Shown: in pieces, positions 1 to 6,726 of the stretch | Numbering within the stretch: position 1 is the stretch's first letter | Layout of the letters: the number at the start of each line of letters is the position of its first letter | Source of the DNA: a virus | IMG/VR virus record: IMGVR_UViG_3300027734_000143 | Location: 1-39,650 of that record | Reading direction: 5' to 3' (one strand) | Length of the DNA: 39,650 bases | Position numbers and translations under genes: made by a program | The notes under the pieces: generated by a model | What the model saw: the letters and a program-made list of their open reading frames with translations, nothing else | Databases searched by the model: none | What the model was told of the DNA's origin: nothing

Positions 1-38
1 CTATCACAACAGCCGCTGTTATACTAGCACTCAAAGAT
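1..38. repeat. Terminal direct repeat marking circular closure (copy 1)
   Basis: The 38 bases at the window start are identical to 39613-39650. An open reading frame continues in phase through the overlap, so this is best read as the redundant end of a circular assembly rather than a biological terminal repeat. Confidence 0.95.
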
Positions 39-359
39 ATTCAAGTGCGTGACTATGCACTAGGAATGTATGACCCAGCAGAAGAGAAGGCTAGACTATG
101 CTTTGAGTTCTTAACAAAGCATGCACCTGCTAAGTATATTGCTGCACCTACTACATTGCTTGCTCTTACATACTATGAGAAGCATCAAGATGGTAAAGCA
201 GATGAAGCATTGAAACCAGCACTAGCACAAGGTTATTCATTGGCAACACTATTAAGCCGAGTATTCCAAACTAACTGGCCTGTTGGTGCATTCAATAGCA
301 TGCGCTTGGAACTACACCCAAGAGTAACAGCAGGTATCTTTGGAGAATCAAATGAGTAG
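1..359 (+). CDS. DUF4192-like protein, C-terminal part (gene crosses the circular joint)
   Basis: This is the 3' part of a gene whose 5' part lies at 39441-39650. Bases 1-38 repeat the window end, and the frame passes through the joint without interruption, giving a protein of about 176 aa. The C-terminal half reads like actinobacterial and actinophage DUF4192 proteins: a helical segment with a PTTLLALTYYEK core, then GYSLATLLSRVFQTNWPVG before the end. The molecular role of DUF4192 is unknown. An internal GTG at 45 could be taken as a start, but the true start is upstream across the joint. The stop overlaps the next gene, so the two are probably co-translated. The family call rests on pattern recognition only. 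Confidence 0.72.
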   Translation, partial: ITTAAVILALKDIQVRDYALGMYDPAEEKARLCFEFLTKHAPAKYIAAPTTLLALTYYEKHQDGKADEALKPALAQGYSLATLLSRVFQTNWPVGAFNSMRLELHPRVTAGIFGESNE

Positions 360-768
360 AGGAATCACAGTCAAACTACCAACACATAAGGTAGTCACCG
401 CTTTAGAAGCCAAGTTAGTAACAATTAAAAAAGACTATGCTAACCAAGAAACATATGAAGCCAAGTATCAAAAGGCTTATGTTGCATGGCAAAAAGAACT
501 AACAGACTTTGCCATTGCTAATGTTAAAAAGGCTACTAATTTCCGAACAAACTATCGTGCATGGAACAGCACTCTTAACATTGACTATGATGTTATGGTT
601 GATGAAAAAGATTTACCTGTATGTCCTGAACGCAACTTTGAAAATATGTCATCATATACATACAAAGAAACAGTAGAAGAAATTAGTAATGCTTTATCAA
701 TTCTGCGTATGACAGATGAACCAACAGTTAATGCTTCAACAATGAAGCAGATAGCAAAGTATCTTTAA
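352..768 (+). CDS. Hypothetical early phage protein (138 aa)
   Basis: I do not recognise a family. The ATG at 352 is preferred over the in-frame ATG at 340 because a GGAG sits 6-7 bases before it and it overlaps the upstream stop in the tight manner common in this arm. The protein is rich in Lys, Ala and Tyr. Residues about 15-70 look helical and coiled-coil-like (many E, K, A and Q), followed by an acidic central part (DYDVMVDEKD) and a helical C-terminus. It has no signal peptide, membrane segment or cysteine motif. It lies between the DUF4192-like gene and the DUF932 gene, which places it in the early accessory block. Confidence 0.7.
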   Translation: MSRGITVKLPTHKVVTALEAKLVTIKKDYANQETYEAKYQKAYVAWQKELTDFAIANVKKATNFRTNYRAWNSTLNIDYDVMVDEKDLPVCPERNFENMSSYTYKETVEEISNALSILRMTDEPTVNASTMKQIAKYL

Positions 769-780
769 TAAGGAGGAACA

Positions 781-1770
781 ATGACAGCAACCAAAAACAA
801 ATCAGCATGGGTACGTGGTGGCACAGCAGTAGAGGCTACCTCTGCTGCTAGTGCAGCCACACAAGCAGGACTTAACTGGACTGTACGCACAGCACCATTG
901 TTAGCAGAAGCAACGCCCCTAACTATGGATACTAATGGTGTAACACCAGCCACATACATAGATATAACCAAGAAGCAGGCTATTATCCGTGAGGATAACA
1001 GCACAGTCATTGGTATTGTTGGTAACAAATACAAAATGGTGCAGAACATGGAAGTATTCAATGCATTAGATACACTAGTAGACTCAGGTGATGCTCGATA
1101 TACAGCAGCAGGTGAGTTCAATGGTGGCTCTAATATCTGGATGCTACTTGAATTACCGCAAGGTATAGAGGTAGCCAATGACCCACACACTGCATTCCTA
1201 TTAGTTAAGACATCACATGATGGCTCATCATCAGTAGTAATTAAGCCAGTCATTGAGCGTTTGTTCTGTGCTAATCAAGTCAACGGTTTGATTAGTAACA
1301 CAGGTAGAAAGTACAATGAGTACACCTACCGCATGACACACACAACTAATCAAGAACTATCGGTCAAAGATATACGCAACATTACTAACCTAACATATAC
1401 TGCTATAGCAGACTATGAATTGGTTGCTAACAACCTATTGCGTAAGCCAATGACACGAGAAGAAACAGTTAACTTCTTTAAAAAAGTATGGCCTCTACCT
1501 ACTACAATAGAAGACAAGCCATATGACCTGCTCACTAGAGGTGAGCGCAAGCAACAAACTATTGCTAAAGATGCACGTGCTAAGGCATGGTCTATCTACT
1601 CAGAGTCAGAGACTCAAGAGAACATCAGAGGCACGGCCTTTGGTGCATGGCATGCAGTAGTAGAACATGCTGACCACTATGCAACAGGTGGCGCGGAGCG
1701 GCTTGCCGCGGCCACCTTGAGTGGACGCAATGACAGAGTAAAGACTAAGGCTTTATCTCTGCTAGTATAG
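781..1770 (+). CDS. DUF932 / phage-plasmid-like protein (TIGR03299-type)
   Basis: The 329-aa protein has the hallmarks of the DUF932 family found in phages and plasmids. There is an N-terminal beta-rich part with IGIVGNKYKMVQNMEVFNAL, a GGSNIWMLLELP strand, then TSHDGSSSVVIKPVIERLFCAN and QVNGLI. The C-terminal third is helical. The family function is not established; it is often found near recombination or anti-restriction genes. A strong TAAGGAGGAACA leader sits just before the ATG. A 272-base gene-free stretch with inverted repeats follows, so this gene may end a transcription unit. The first residues (TATKNKSAW...) are low-complexity and probably disordered. Confidence 0.85.
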   Translation: MTATKNKSAWVRGGTAVEATSAASAATQAGLNWTVRTAPLLAEATPLTMDTNGVTPATYIDITKKQAIIREDNSTVIGIVGNKYKMVQNMEVFNALDTLVDSGDARYTAAGEFNGGSNIWMLLELPQGIEVANDPHTAFLLVKTSHDGSSSVVIKPVIERLFCANQVNGLISNTGRKYNEYTYRMTHTTNQELSVKDIRNITNLTYTAIADYELVANNLLRKPMTREETVNFFKKVWPLPTTIEDKPYDLLTRGERKQQTIAKDARAKAWSIYSESETQENIRGTAFGAWHAVVEHADHYATGGAERLAAATLSGRNDRVKTKALSLLV

Positions 1771-2042
1771 GTTTACCTATCGGGGTAAAGCGCATCAGTA
1801 CTGTATAGTTTTGTTTATTTCCTATACAGTTGCTGCCTTTCACTGGGTGGTCCCGCCAGTGGCGCACACGGGACATAGTATTGGTACGCATACTGCATAA
1901 GCAGCAATAGCGCCAATGAAGGTAAGTCTAGATGGTTAACTCCTTCTCTGGAAAAGACTGTATTGTGGGACCTGTCGCGCAGCACAAGCCTTCAACACCT
2001 GAGTATGTGTGTAAACTGCTCATCAAACAACGAGAGGAACAC
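1771..2042 (+). other. Gene-free leader region with several inverted repeats
   Basis: No convincing gene lies here; an in-frame upstream ATG at 1932 exists but has no ribosome site. The stretch holds a TTTACC/GGTAAA hairpin (1772-1777 with 1784-1789), the 9-bp inverted repeat at 1800-1830, a CACTGG/CCAGTG pair (1841-1846 with 1856-1861) and an overlapping GTCCC/GGGAC pair (1850-1854 with 1869-1873). None is followed by a T-run. It may be a structured 5' leader or regulatory region for the gene at 2043. Confidence 0.5.
1800..1830. promoter_or_regulatory. Perfect 9-bp inverted repeat ACTGTATAG / CTATACAGT
   Basis: The arms 1800-1808 and 1822-1830 are perfectly complementary around a 13-base AT-rich spacer. 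The CTGTATA core recurs in a second inverted repeat at 36021-36050, so it may be a protein-binding operator rather than only an RNA hairpin. The lack of a T-run argues against a classic terminator. Confidence 0.5.
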
Positions 2043-2462
2043 ATGAACACAATCCAAGTTACAACCACAGATGGTATAGTAAACTATACTGAAGCAGAAG
2101 TGCTGCGTTTTATTGAGAAAGCAAAAGGAATAAATGACCTCAATGACTTACTCAACAAGCAATACAACACTATCCGTAGTATTAAAGAAAACGTCCGTGA
2201 CTTCTTTAGTGAAGTTGAATGGGAAGACGGTGAGCAAACAGTCAGTAAGTCTGACGTCAATGAGTTACTCGAACGCATGGGCTCACACAAACTTACAAGC
2301 AAATACCGTGGCACATTTACTATCACAGGTACATTTGGAATAGAAGCAGAAGATGAGAACGAAGCAGAATCTATGTTCTCAGATAATGTTGATGTTAATT
2401 TCTATGAAGGCGACATTGATGTTGACCAAATAGAAGTAATGGATGTAGAAGAAGATAACTAA
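2043..2462 (+). CDS. Hypothetical acidic protein (139 aa)
   Basis: I do not recognise it. The start at 2043 is chosen because GAGAGGAA lies just before it; an in-frame ATG at 1932 would add 37 residues without a ribosome site. Residues about 15-60 are helical and charged, and a middle beta part reads YRGTFTITGTFGIEAEDENEA. The C-terminus is strongly acidic (DVEEDN). The YRGTFTITGTFGIEAEDENEA pattern resembles small phage proteins with a single alpha/beta domain of unknown role. Its stop overlaps the next ATG (TAATG), so translation of the DNA-binding-like protein downstream is probably coupled. Confidence 0.72.
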   Translation: MNTIQVTTTDGIVNYTEAEVLRFIEKAKGINDLNDLLNKQYNTIRSIKENVRDFFSEVEWEDGEQTVSKSDVNELLERMGSHKLTSKYRGTFTITGTFGIEAEDENEAESMFSDNVDVNFYEGDIDVDQIEVMDVEEDN

Positions 2463-2842
2463 TGGCAGAGTATGTACCTTATAAACCATACAAAGGTACG
2501 GCTGGATGGTCAGGCACTGATACATCTAAGGCTCGTGCTATAGATAACATTACATCAGGTCGGGAATTAAATCACCAGGTTACAGCGTTAGCATATTTAA
2601 AACTAGCAGCAAACAATGGGCTAACCTGGAAAGAGTTAGCCGAGAAAACAGGCTGGCATCACGGTACTACAAGTGGTGTGCTGTCAGTACTGCATCAGTC
2701 AGGTGCTATAGTGCGTGCACTTAAAGCACGCAACAGATGCAAGATATATGTGCATCAAGATTTTAAAGACAACCTGATACATGAGGTGTATAAGAAACGA
2801 GAAAAACTTTGTCCGCATTGCGGCAATGACATCAATGCATAG
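2462..2842 (+). CDS. Winged-helix/HTH-like DNA-binding protein with C-terminal CxxC
   Basis: Residues about 40-100 read as a winged helix: a first helix with TALAYLKLAANNGLTWKELA, a turn and recognition helix in GWHHGTTSGVLSVLHQSGAI, then a basic strand (ALKARNRCKIYV) as wing. The C-terminus has CPHCGND, half of a zinc ribbon. Similar MarR-like or helix-turn-helix proteins are common in actinophage early regions. It could regulate the promoter just downstream or act in replication; that is inference. It is coupled to the previous gene by a TAATG overlap and is followed by a promoter-like sequence and hairpin. Confidence 0.7.
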   Translation: MAEYVPYKPYKGTAGWSGTDTSKARAIDNITSGRELNHQVTALAYLKLAANNGLTWKELAEKTGWHHGTTSGVLSVLHQSGAIVRALKARNRCKIYVHQDFKDNLIHEVYKKREKLCPHCGNDINA

Positions 2843-2854
2843 TCCGTCACACTA

Positions 2855-2863
2855 TGCTATGAT
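2855..2863 (+). promoter_or_regulatory. Extended -10 promoter candidate TGCTATGAT
   Basis: A TGn extension precedes TATGAT (2858-2863) in the gap between the HTH gene and the nuclease gene. No good -35 is visible, which is typical of extended -10 promoters. Transcription would start near 2870, giving a leader of about 70 bases that holds the hairpin at 2871-2917. Confidence 0.4.
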
Positions 2864-2870
2864 GAGTGGG

Positions 2871-2917
2871 TTAGGAGTGGTGGGGTTTTGGTTCTCTCCT
2901 TGTTCCCACCCTCCTGA
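2871..2917 (+). promoter_or_regulatory. Strong leader stem-loop upstream of the nuclease gene
   Basis: TTAGGAG-T-GGTGGG (2871-2884) pairs with CCCACCCTCCTGA (2905-2917): 13 base pairs including one G-U, one bulged T at 2878, and a 20-base loop. No T-run follows, so it is more likely an mRNA-stabilising or regulatory leader than a terminator. The ribosome site (AGGGAGAG) and ATG follow about 20 bases later. Confidence 0.6.
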
Positions 2918-2938
2918 CCTATTTAACAAGGGAGAGTT

Positions 2939-3715
2939 ATGTCAGAAGTAGAAGTATCAAGAGATAGATACGGCAGACCTATGGTTGTACCACCTAAGGG
3001 TGGTAAGGCTGTAGCCTATACACGTACCACTACAGTTGCAGGTTCATTAGATGATGGCACTGCACTAGTAGCGTGGAAGTTACGCATGGCAGCAGCAGGA
3101 TTAACGCTGCGCCCTGACTTATTGTTAGCAGCATCAGCACATAGAGATAACAAGTTAGAGATGGATAAGTTAGTAGAAGATGCAATGACAGCAGCAGGTG
3201 CAACAGCACAGGCTAACATTGGTACTGCTATCCATACACTGACAGAAAAGTATGACCGAGGTGAAGACCTCGGAGTCATACCAGAAGAGTATGTTGCAGA
3301 CATACAAGCATACGCAGATGCAACTAAGAAGTTTAAGAACGTGTTCATTGAACAGTTCTGCGTGCTAGATAAGTACAAGATTGCAGGTACACCTGACCGT
3401 GTAGTTGAATACAACGGCGAGTTGTACATCTCTGACTTAAAGACTGGTAGTATTTCCTACCCAAACAAAATTGCCATGCAGTTAGCAGTGTATGCACACG
3501 GCTTGCCGTATGACCCCGCCACGGCAACCCGTGGTTCTTGGGGTGGTGTTAATCAAGAGAAGGGAATCATTGTCCACCTACCAGCAGGTAGTGGTAAATG
3601 TGAACTGCATTTTGTTGATATCAAACAAGGTTGGAAAGGTATAGAGTTAGCAATGAAAGTTCGTACCTTCCGAGACACAAAGAAATCCCTAGTAACATCT
3701 ATTCAAGGAGAATAA
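2939..3715 (+). CDS. PD-(D/E)XK exonuclease, RecB/Cas4-like
   Basis: The 258-aa protein carries the motif series of RecB/Cas4-type nucleases. There is an early GTAIHTLTEKYDRGE helix (residues 95-109, His99), Asp153 in AGTPDRVVEY, Asp166-x-Lys168 in LYISDLKTG, and Gln181 in MQLAVYAHG. These supply the metal ligands, the catalytic Lys and the motif-IV Gln. It should act on DNA ends in recombination or replication. The usual Cas4 iron-sulphur cysteines are absent, so a plain RecB-like nuclease is the better label. A good AGGGAGAG ribosome site precedes the ATG. The next gene starts directly after the stop, which indicates one operon with the helicase and resolvase genes. Confidence 0.85.
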   Translation: MSEVEVSRDRYGRPMVVPPKGGKAVAYTRTTTVAGSLDDGTALVAWKLRMAAAGLTLRPDLLLAASAHRDNKLEMDKLVEDAMTAAGATAQANIGTAIHTLTEKYDRGEDLGVIPEEYVADIQAYADATKKFKNVFIEQFCVLDKYKIAGTPDRVVEYNGELYISDLKTGSISYPNKIAMQLAVYAHGLPYDPATATRGSWGGVNQEKGIIVHLPAGSGKCELHFVDIKQGWKGIELAMKVRTFRDTKKSLVTSIQGE

Positions 3716-4177
3716 ATGCCAAGCACCGAAGCACCAATTAGTATCACAGTTAAAACAACAGCAGGTTCTCTTGTTACTGTCCGCGCCGAAAGCGGCGAAG
3801 AACTAGACCAAGTAGTAGCACTATCACTAGCATCAGTATCATCTGCAGTTGCAGAACTAGAAGCAGCGGTACGCGGTGGCAACACAGCAGTACCACCTAA
3901 CCCACAAGTAGCATCAATTGCTACAGCATTTGGTGGCACAGTTGTAGATTCATTTGATGCAGCACCAGCATTCGTTGCACCATCTATGGGTGCAGGTTCA
4001 CGCAACTGTCCTCACGGTACAATGACACGCATCCATGGACTAACAGGTAAGTTTGGTCCATACAAGGGATACTTCTGCCCTGCTAAGCAAGGCGACCCAA
4101 GTAAGTGTACAACTCAGTACATTAAACAGAACCAAGCAGAGTGGAATAGTTTCCAAGCCGACCAAACAAAGGCATAA
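3716..4177 (+). CDS. Small protein with C-terminal zinc-ribbon-like cysteines
   Basis: No named family is recognised. The N-terminal half (residues 1-60) forms a short beta segment (ISITVKTTAGSLVTVRAES) and a helix rich in Ala and Val. A disordered Pro/Ala linker leads to a compact C-terminal part, NCPHGTMTRIHG ... YKGYFCPAKQGDPSKC, with Cys and His residues spaced like a zinc ribbon. Proteins of this shape sit beside the nuclease and helicase in other actinophages and may bind single-stranded DNA; that role is inference. It sits directly against the nuclease stop and before the helicase ATG without gaps. Confidence 0.7.
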   Translation: MPSTEAPISITVKTTAGSLVTVRAESGEELDQVVALSLASVSSAVAELEAAVRGGNTAVPPNPQVASIATAFGGTVVDSFDAAPAFVAPSMGAGSRNCPHGTMTRIHGLTGKFGPYKGYFCPAKQGDPSKCTTQYIKQNQAEWNSFQADQTKA

Positions 4178-4993
4178 ATGAAAACATTACGCCGTAGTAT
4201 TGGCAAGCCTGACGTAGGTGGGGAGCCATTAGCCCCACCATTTCAGGCGTTCCAACGTGAAGGCATTATCTTTCGCCGTGCTGAGGTATCAGTAATTGCT
4301 GGTACTCCTGGTGCAGGTAAGTCATCTATTGCATTACATATCGCAGCAAGACTAAAACAACCAACCTTATACTTCTCTGCTGATACTAATGCACACACTA
4401 TGGCTATGCGTTTACTTGCTATGAAAGCAAAGATAAGTCAAGCGCATGCAGAACATATGCTTAAGACAGAGCCAGCCAAAGCAGAAGAACTCTTGCGAGA
4501 GTTTGCTAATCTTTACTGGTCTTTTGAACCTAGCCCTACACTTAATGATTTAGATGCAGAAGTATCTGCATTTGAAACTATGTGGGGTAGAAGTCCTACG
4601 CTTATCGTAGTAGATAACCTTATGGACATTGCTGTTGATGGTGGCGAAGAGTTTGCTGCCATGCGACAGGTCATGAAAGAACTCAAGTATCTTGCAAGAG
4701 ATACCAATGCATGTGTACTAGTGTTACACCATACTAAAGAAGGTGCTCAAGGTTTCCCATGTCAGCCACGCTCAGCGTTGCAAGGCATGGTTAGTCAGGT
4801 ACCTGCTATGGTATTGACGGTAGGACAGATGATGCAAGGACCAGACGCATACCTATGTGTAGCCCCTGTTAAAAATCGTTACGGTAAAGCAGACTTTACT
4901 GGTAACACATACGTATCACTATCATTTGACCCAGCATCTATGTACTTAGAAGATGTAGTCAGAGACTACAGACAGGTTGAGATGACAGTATGA
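4178..4993 (+). CDS. RecA/DnaB-fold replicative helicase ATPase
   Basis: The 271-aa protein is a single RecA-fold motor domain without the DnaB N-terminal domain. Walker A is GTPGAGKSS (residues 42-50). Walker B is LIVVD (142-146) followed by NLMDI. A glutamine/histidine-type sensor lies at VLVLHHTKEG (180-189), and KNRYGKAD (232-239) matches the KxRxG arginine-finger region of DnaB and RepA-type helicases. It probably unwinds the phage fork together with the primase encoded just downstream. Neighbours overlap by 4 bases (ATGA), so the nuclease, zinc protein, helicase, resolvase and primase genes are one translationally linked set. Confidence 0.85.
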   Translation: MKTLRRSIGKPDVGGEPLAPPFQAFQREGIIFRRAEVSVIAGTPGAGKSSIALHIAARLKQPTLYFSADTNAHTMAMRLLAMKAKISQAHAEHMLKTEPAKAEELLREFANLYWSFEPSPTLNDLDAEVSAFETMWGRSPTLIVVDNLMDIAVDGGEEFAAMRQVMKELKYLARDTNACVLVLHHTKEGAQGFPCQPRSALQGMVSQVPAMVLTVGQMMQGPDAYLCVAPVKNRYGKADFTGNTYVSLSFDPASMYLEDVVRDYRQVEMTV

Positions 4994-5337
4994 GTAACGC
5001 AGCCAAAGCCAAAGGCTCAGGGGCAGAACGAGATGTAGTTAAATACCTCAAGCAATGGTTCCCTTATGTAGACAGACGCTTGGCTGGTGCAACATTAGAT
5101 AAAGGTGACATCTCTGGTATCCCTGGAGTTACTATAGAGATAAAAAACCATGCCAAAATGGACTTGGCAGGGTGGACAGAAGAGTTAATAGTCGAGATGA
5201 CTAATGACAACGCATGGACAGGCGTGGTGTGGCACAAACGTAAGGGTAGGGGAAGCCCTGAAGATTGGTATTGCACCATGCCTGGCTATGTGTATGTTGA
5301 TTTATTAAGGAGAGCAATTGGAAAGGGACAAGCCTGA
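4990..5337 (+). CDS. Holliday-junction-resolvase-like PD-(D/E)XK nuclease
   Basis: The protein is 115 aa, the usual length for archaeal-type Hjc and phage resolvase-like enzymes. The motifs are Glu13 in KGSGAERDVVKYL, Asp40 in DKGDISGIPG, and Glu50-x-Lys52 in VTIEIKNH, the standard metal and catalytic set of this fold. It would cleave branched DNA during recombination or before packaging. It overlaps the helicase gene by ATGA and the primase gene by 20 bases. Alternative: a VRR-NUC-type nuclease with the same fold. Confidence 0.78.
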   Translation: MSNAAKAKGSGAERDVVKYLKQWFPYVDRRLAGATLDKGDISGIPGVTIEIKNHAKMDLAGWTEELIVEMTNDNAWTGVVWHKRKGRGSPEDWYCTMPGYVYVDLLRRAIGKGQA

Positions 5338-5701
5338 CATTGGTGAGTACCTCCACTACATAGGCGCCACCGTGCCTGCTATGGGCAGCGGTTGGCGCAA
5401 GATGAAGTGTCCGTTTCATATAGACAGTCATGCATCAGCAGCAGTAAACTTTGATAAGAACGCCTTTATCTGCCACGGTTGTGGAGTTAAAGGCGATACT
5501 TATTCCCTCATTATGTACAAAGAAGGTGGTGATTATCGTGAGGCTATCAAATTCGCAGCGTCAGTTCTTGCTTCAGGCAACGCAGAGATACGCAGCCAAG
5601 ATAAATCTCGCAGAGGATTATCTGGCAAGCCGTCAACTCTCGGTAGAAGAGGCAAACATCTTTCATCTGGGGGTGGTAGACGAACCGCTTCCAGGTCATG
5701 A
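5318..5701 (+). CDS. DnaG-type primase, N-terminal zinc-binding part (first frame)
   Basis: Residues 1-80 are a primase zinc-binding domain: CPFHIDSHAS, then NFDKNAFICHGCGVKGD, giving a Cys-His...Cys-Cys zinc site, followed by a YREAIKFAASVL helix. After about position 5590 the sequence becomes Arg/Ser/Gly-rich and loses primase character, while the overlapping frame three-from-5451 becomes clearly primase-like. The TOPRIM domain is therefore in another frame, reached by a +1 shift. The first frame runs on to a TGA at 5699-5701. The start overlaps the resolvase gene by 20 bases. Either a programmed frameshift, a real split gene or a sequence error explains this. Confidence 0.8.
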   Translation: MERDKPDIGEYLHYIGATVPAMGSGWRKMKCPFHIDSHASAAVNFDKNAFICHGCGVKGDTYSLIMYKEGGDYREAIKFAASVLASGNAEIRSQDKSRRGLSGKPSTLGRRGKHLSSGGGRRTASRS

Positions 5702-6170
5702 GCCTTACAAGGGTAGGCTTGCTATTCCATACATCACGCCATCAGGCGTAGTTGATATTAGATTTCGTGGTATGCACAATGAGGAACCTAAGTACATGGG
5801 ACTAGTAGGTGCTAAGACAACTATGTTTAATACGCAAGCATGTTTTGTTGCAGATAAATACATATGCGTCACCGAAGGTGAGTTCGATTGCATCATGATG
5901 TCAGTTAAAACTACACACCCAACCATCGGTATACCTGGGGCTAACAACTGGAAGCCACACTATGCTAAGATACTTGATGACTTTGATACTGTAATTGTAT
6001 TAGCAGATGGTGATGCAGCAGGGCTAGAGTTCGGCAAGAAAATCAGTAGAGAGTTAGGCAATGTTAACATCATCAGCATGCCAGACGGAGAAGATGTCAA
6101 CAGCATGATGATTAAACAAGGAAGCGAGTGGCTAGATGAGCGAATCAGAGAGTGCGTTACCCCTGGATAA
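5451..6170 (+). CDS. DnaG-type primase, C-terminal TOPRIM part (second frame)
   Basis: The frame is open from 5451 (a TTG without a ribosome site), but primase-like protein begins only near 5585-5605: a helix ending AEDYLASRQLSVEEANIFHLG, as in DnaG between zinc and TOPRIM domains. The TOPRIM domain follows: YKGRLAIPY, CVTEGEFDCIM (motif Glu), VIVLADGDAAG (the DxD motif), and MPDGEDVNSMM at the end. With the zinc domain in the first frame this makes one short primase of about 280 residues. No good independent start is visible, which favours a +1 shift between about 5540 and 5640 over a separate gene. Confidence 0.78.
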   Translation: MIRTPLSATVVELKAILIPSLCTKKVVIIVRLSNSQRQFLLQATQRYAAKINLAEDYLASRQLSVEEANIFHLGVVDEPLPGHEPYKGRLAIPYITPSGVVDIRFRGMHNEEPKYMGLVGAKTTMFNTQACFVADKYICVTEGEFDCIMMSVKTTHPTIGIPGANNWKPHYAKILDDFDTVIVLADGDAAGLEFGKKISRELGNVNIISMPDGEDVNSMMIKQGSEWLDERIRECVTPG

Positions 6171-6447
6171 TACATTTTGGGAACACATCGAGCATATAGA
6201 TTTTGCTATTGCTATACCAGTATCTGAAAACAGAATGCTTGACATCATCAGCGCACTGCATGATGTATATGAAACCATATGTGAGGGTGAGTTAGAAGAA
6301 GCCAAGATGTGTGTTACCGCATTGGCTGCCATCTTAGTAGCCAGTAAGTATGACAAAGCAGAAGAAGTATGGGAAGAGTTCTCAGTTAGAGAAGCAATGT
6401 TCCACTTTGATAACAGCCTTAAGGAAGTGTTAGATGAAAAGCCCTAA
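6136..6447 (+). CDS. Hypothetical helical acidic protein (103 aa)
   Basis: I do not recognise it. The ATG at 6136 lies inside the primase end (35-base overlap) with only a distant AAGGAAG. The protein is acidic and almost all helical, with ALHDVYETICEGELEEAKMCVTALAAILVASKYDKAEEVWEEF suggesting a small helical bundle such as a hypothetical partner of the nucleotide or replication proteins. It overlaps the next gene by 14 bases, so it belongs to the same transcript. Confidence 0.65.
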   Translation: MSESESALPLDNTFWEHIEHIDFAIAIPVSENRMLDIISALHDVYETICEGELEEAKMCVTALAAILVASKYDKAEEVWEEFSVREAMFHFDNSLKEVLDEKP

Positions 6448-6724
6448 GAACGCATCAGAAATTATGGACGAACTGTACTCAGTACTAGTGCGTAAGCATG
6501 CTGACTACGGCCCACTCAACATCTCAGGTGCACCTGGTGGTGCTATGAATGGGCTACGCGTACGCATGTACGATAAATTGGCTCGACTTAACAACCTAGT
6601 AGATACAGGCGACACGCCCAACTACGAAAGTATTGAAGATACACTGATTGACCTAGCAAACTATGCCATAATCGGGTTACTAGTCCAGCGTGGACAGTGG
6701 GAAGGTATCCCGAATGGAGAATAG
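6434..6724 (+). CDS. DUF1599 / nucleotide-modification-associated all-alpha protein
   Basis: The 96-aa protein contains KHADYGPLNISG at residues 20-31, then GLRVRMYDKLARLNNL and EDTLIDLANYAIIGLLV. This is the pattern of DUF1599 (nucleotide modification associated domain 1), related in fold to MazG-type NTP pyrophosphatases. Conserved acidic residues and the KLARL helix would line a nucleotide site. It may tune the dNTP pool or take part in base modification; neither is proven. It overlaps its neighbour upstream and is followed after 2 bases by the GTG of the phosphoesterase. Confidence 0.8.
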   Translation: MKSPKNASEIMDELYSVLVRKHADYGPLNISGAPGGAMNGLRVRMYDKLARLNNLVDTGDTPNYESIEDTLIDLANYAIIGLLVQRGQWEGIPNGE

Positions 6725-6726
6725 AT

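Noticed and set aside
765-1253. 162-codon minus-strand frame across the DUF932 gene
   Set aside because: It is a mirror of the DUF932 gene, with no start signal and in the wrong orientation for this arm.
1840-1880. tRNA-like folding in the gap after the DUF932 gene
   Set aside because: No T-loop (GTTCGA-type) sequence and no acceptor stem with a proper cloverleaf; only short inverted repeats are present. No tRNA was seen elsewhere in the window.
1932-2042. N-terminal extension of the 2043 gene from an ATG at 1932
   Set aside because: No ribosome site lies before 1932, while GAGAGGAA precedes 2043, and the extension lies in a stretch of inverted repeats.
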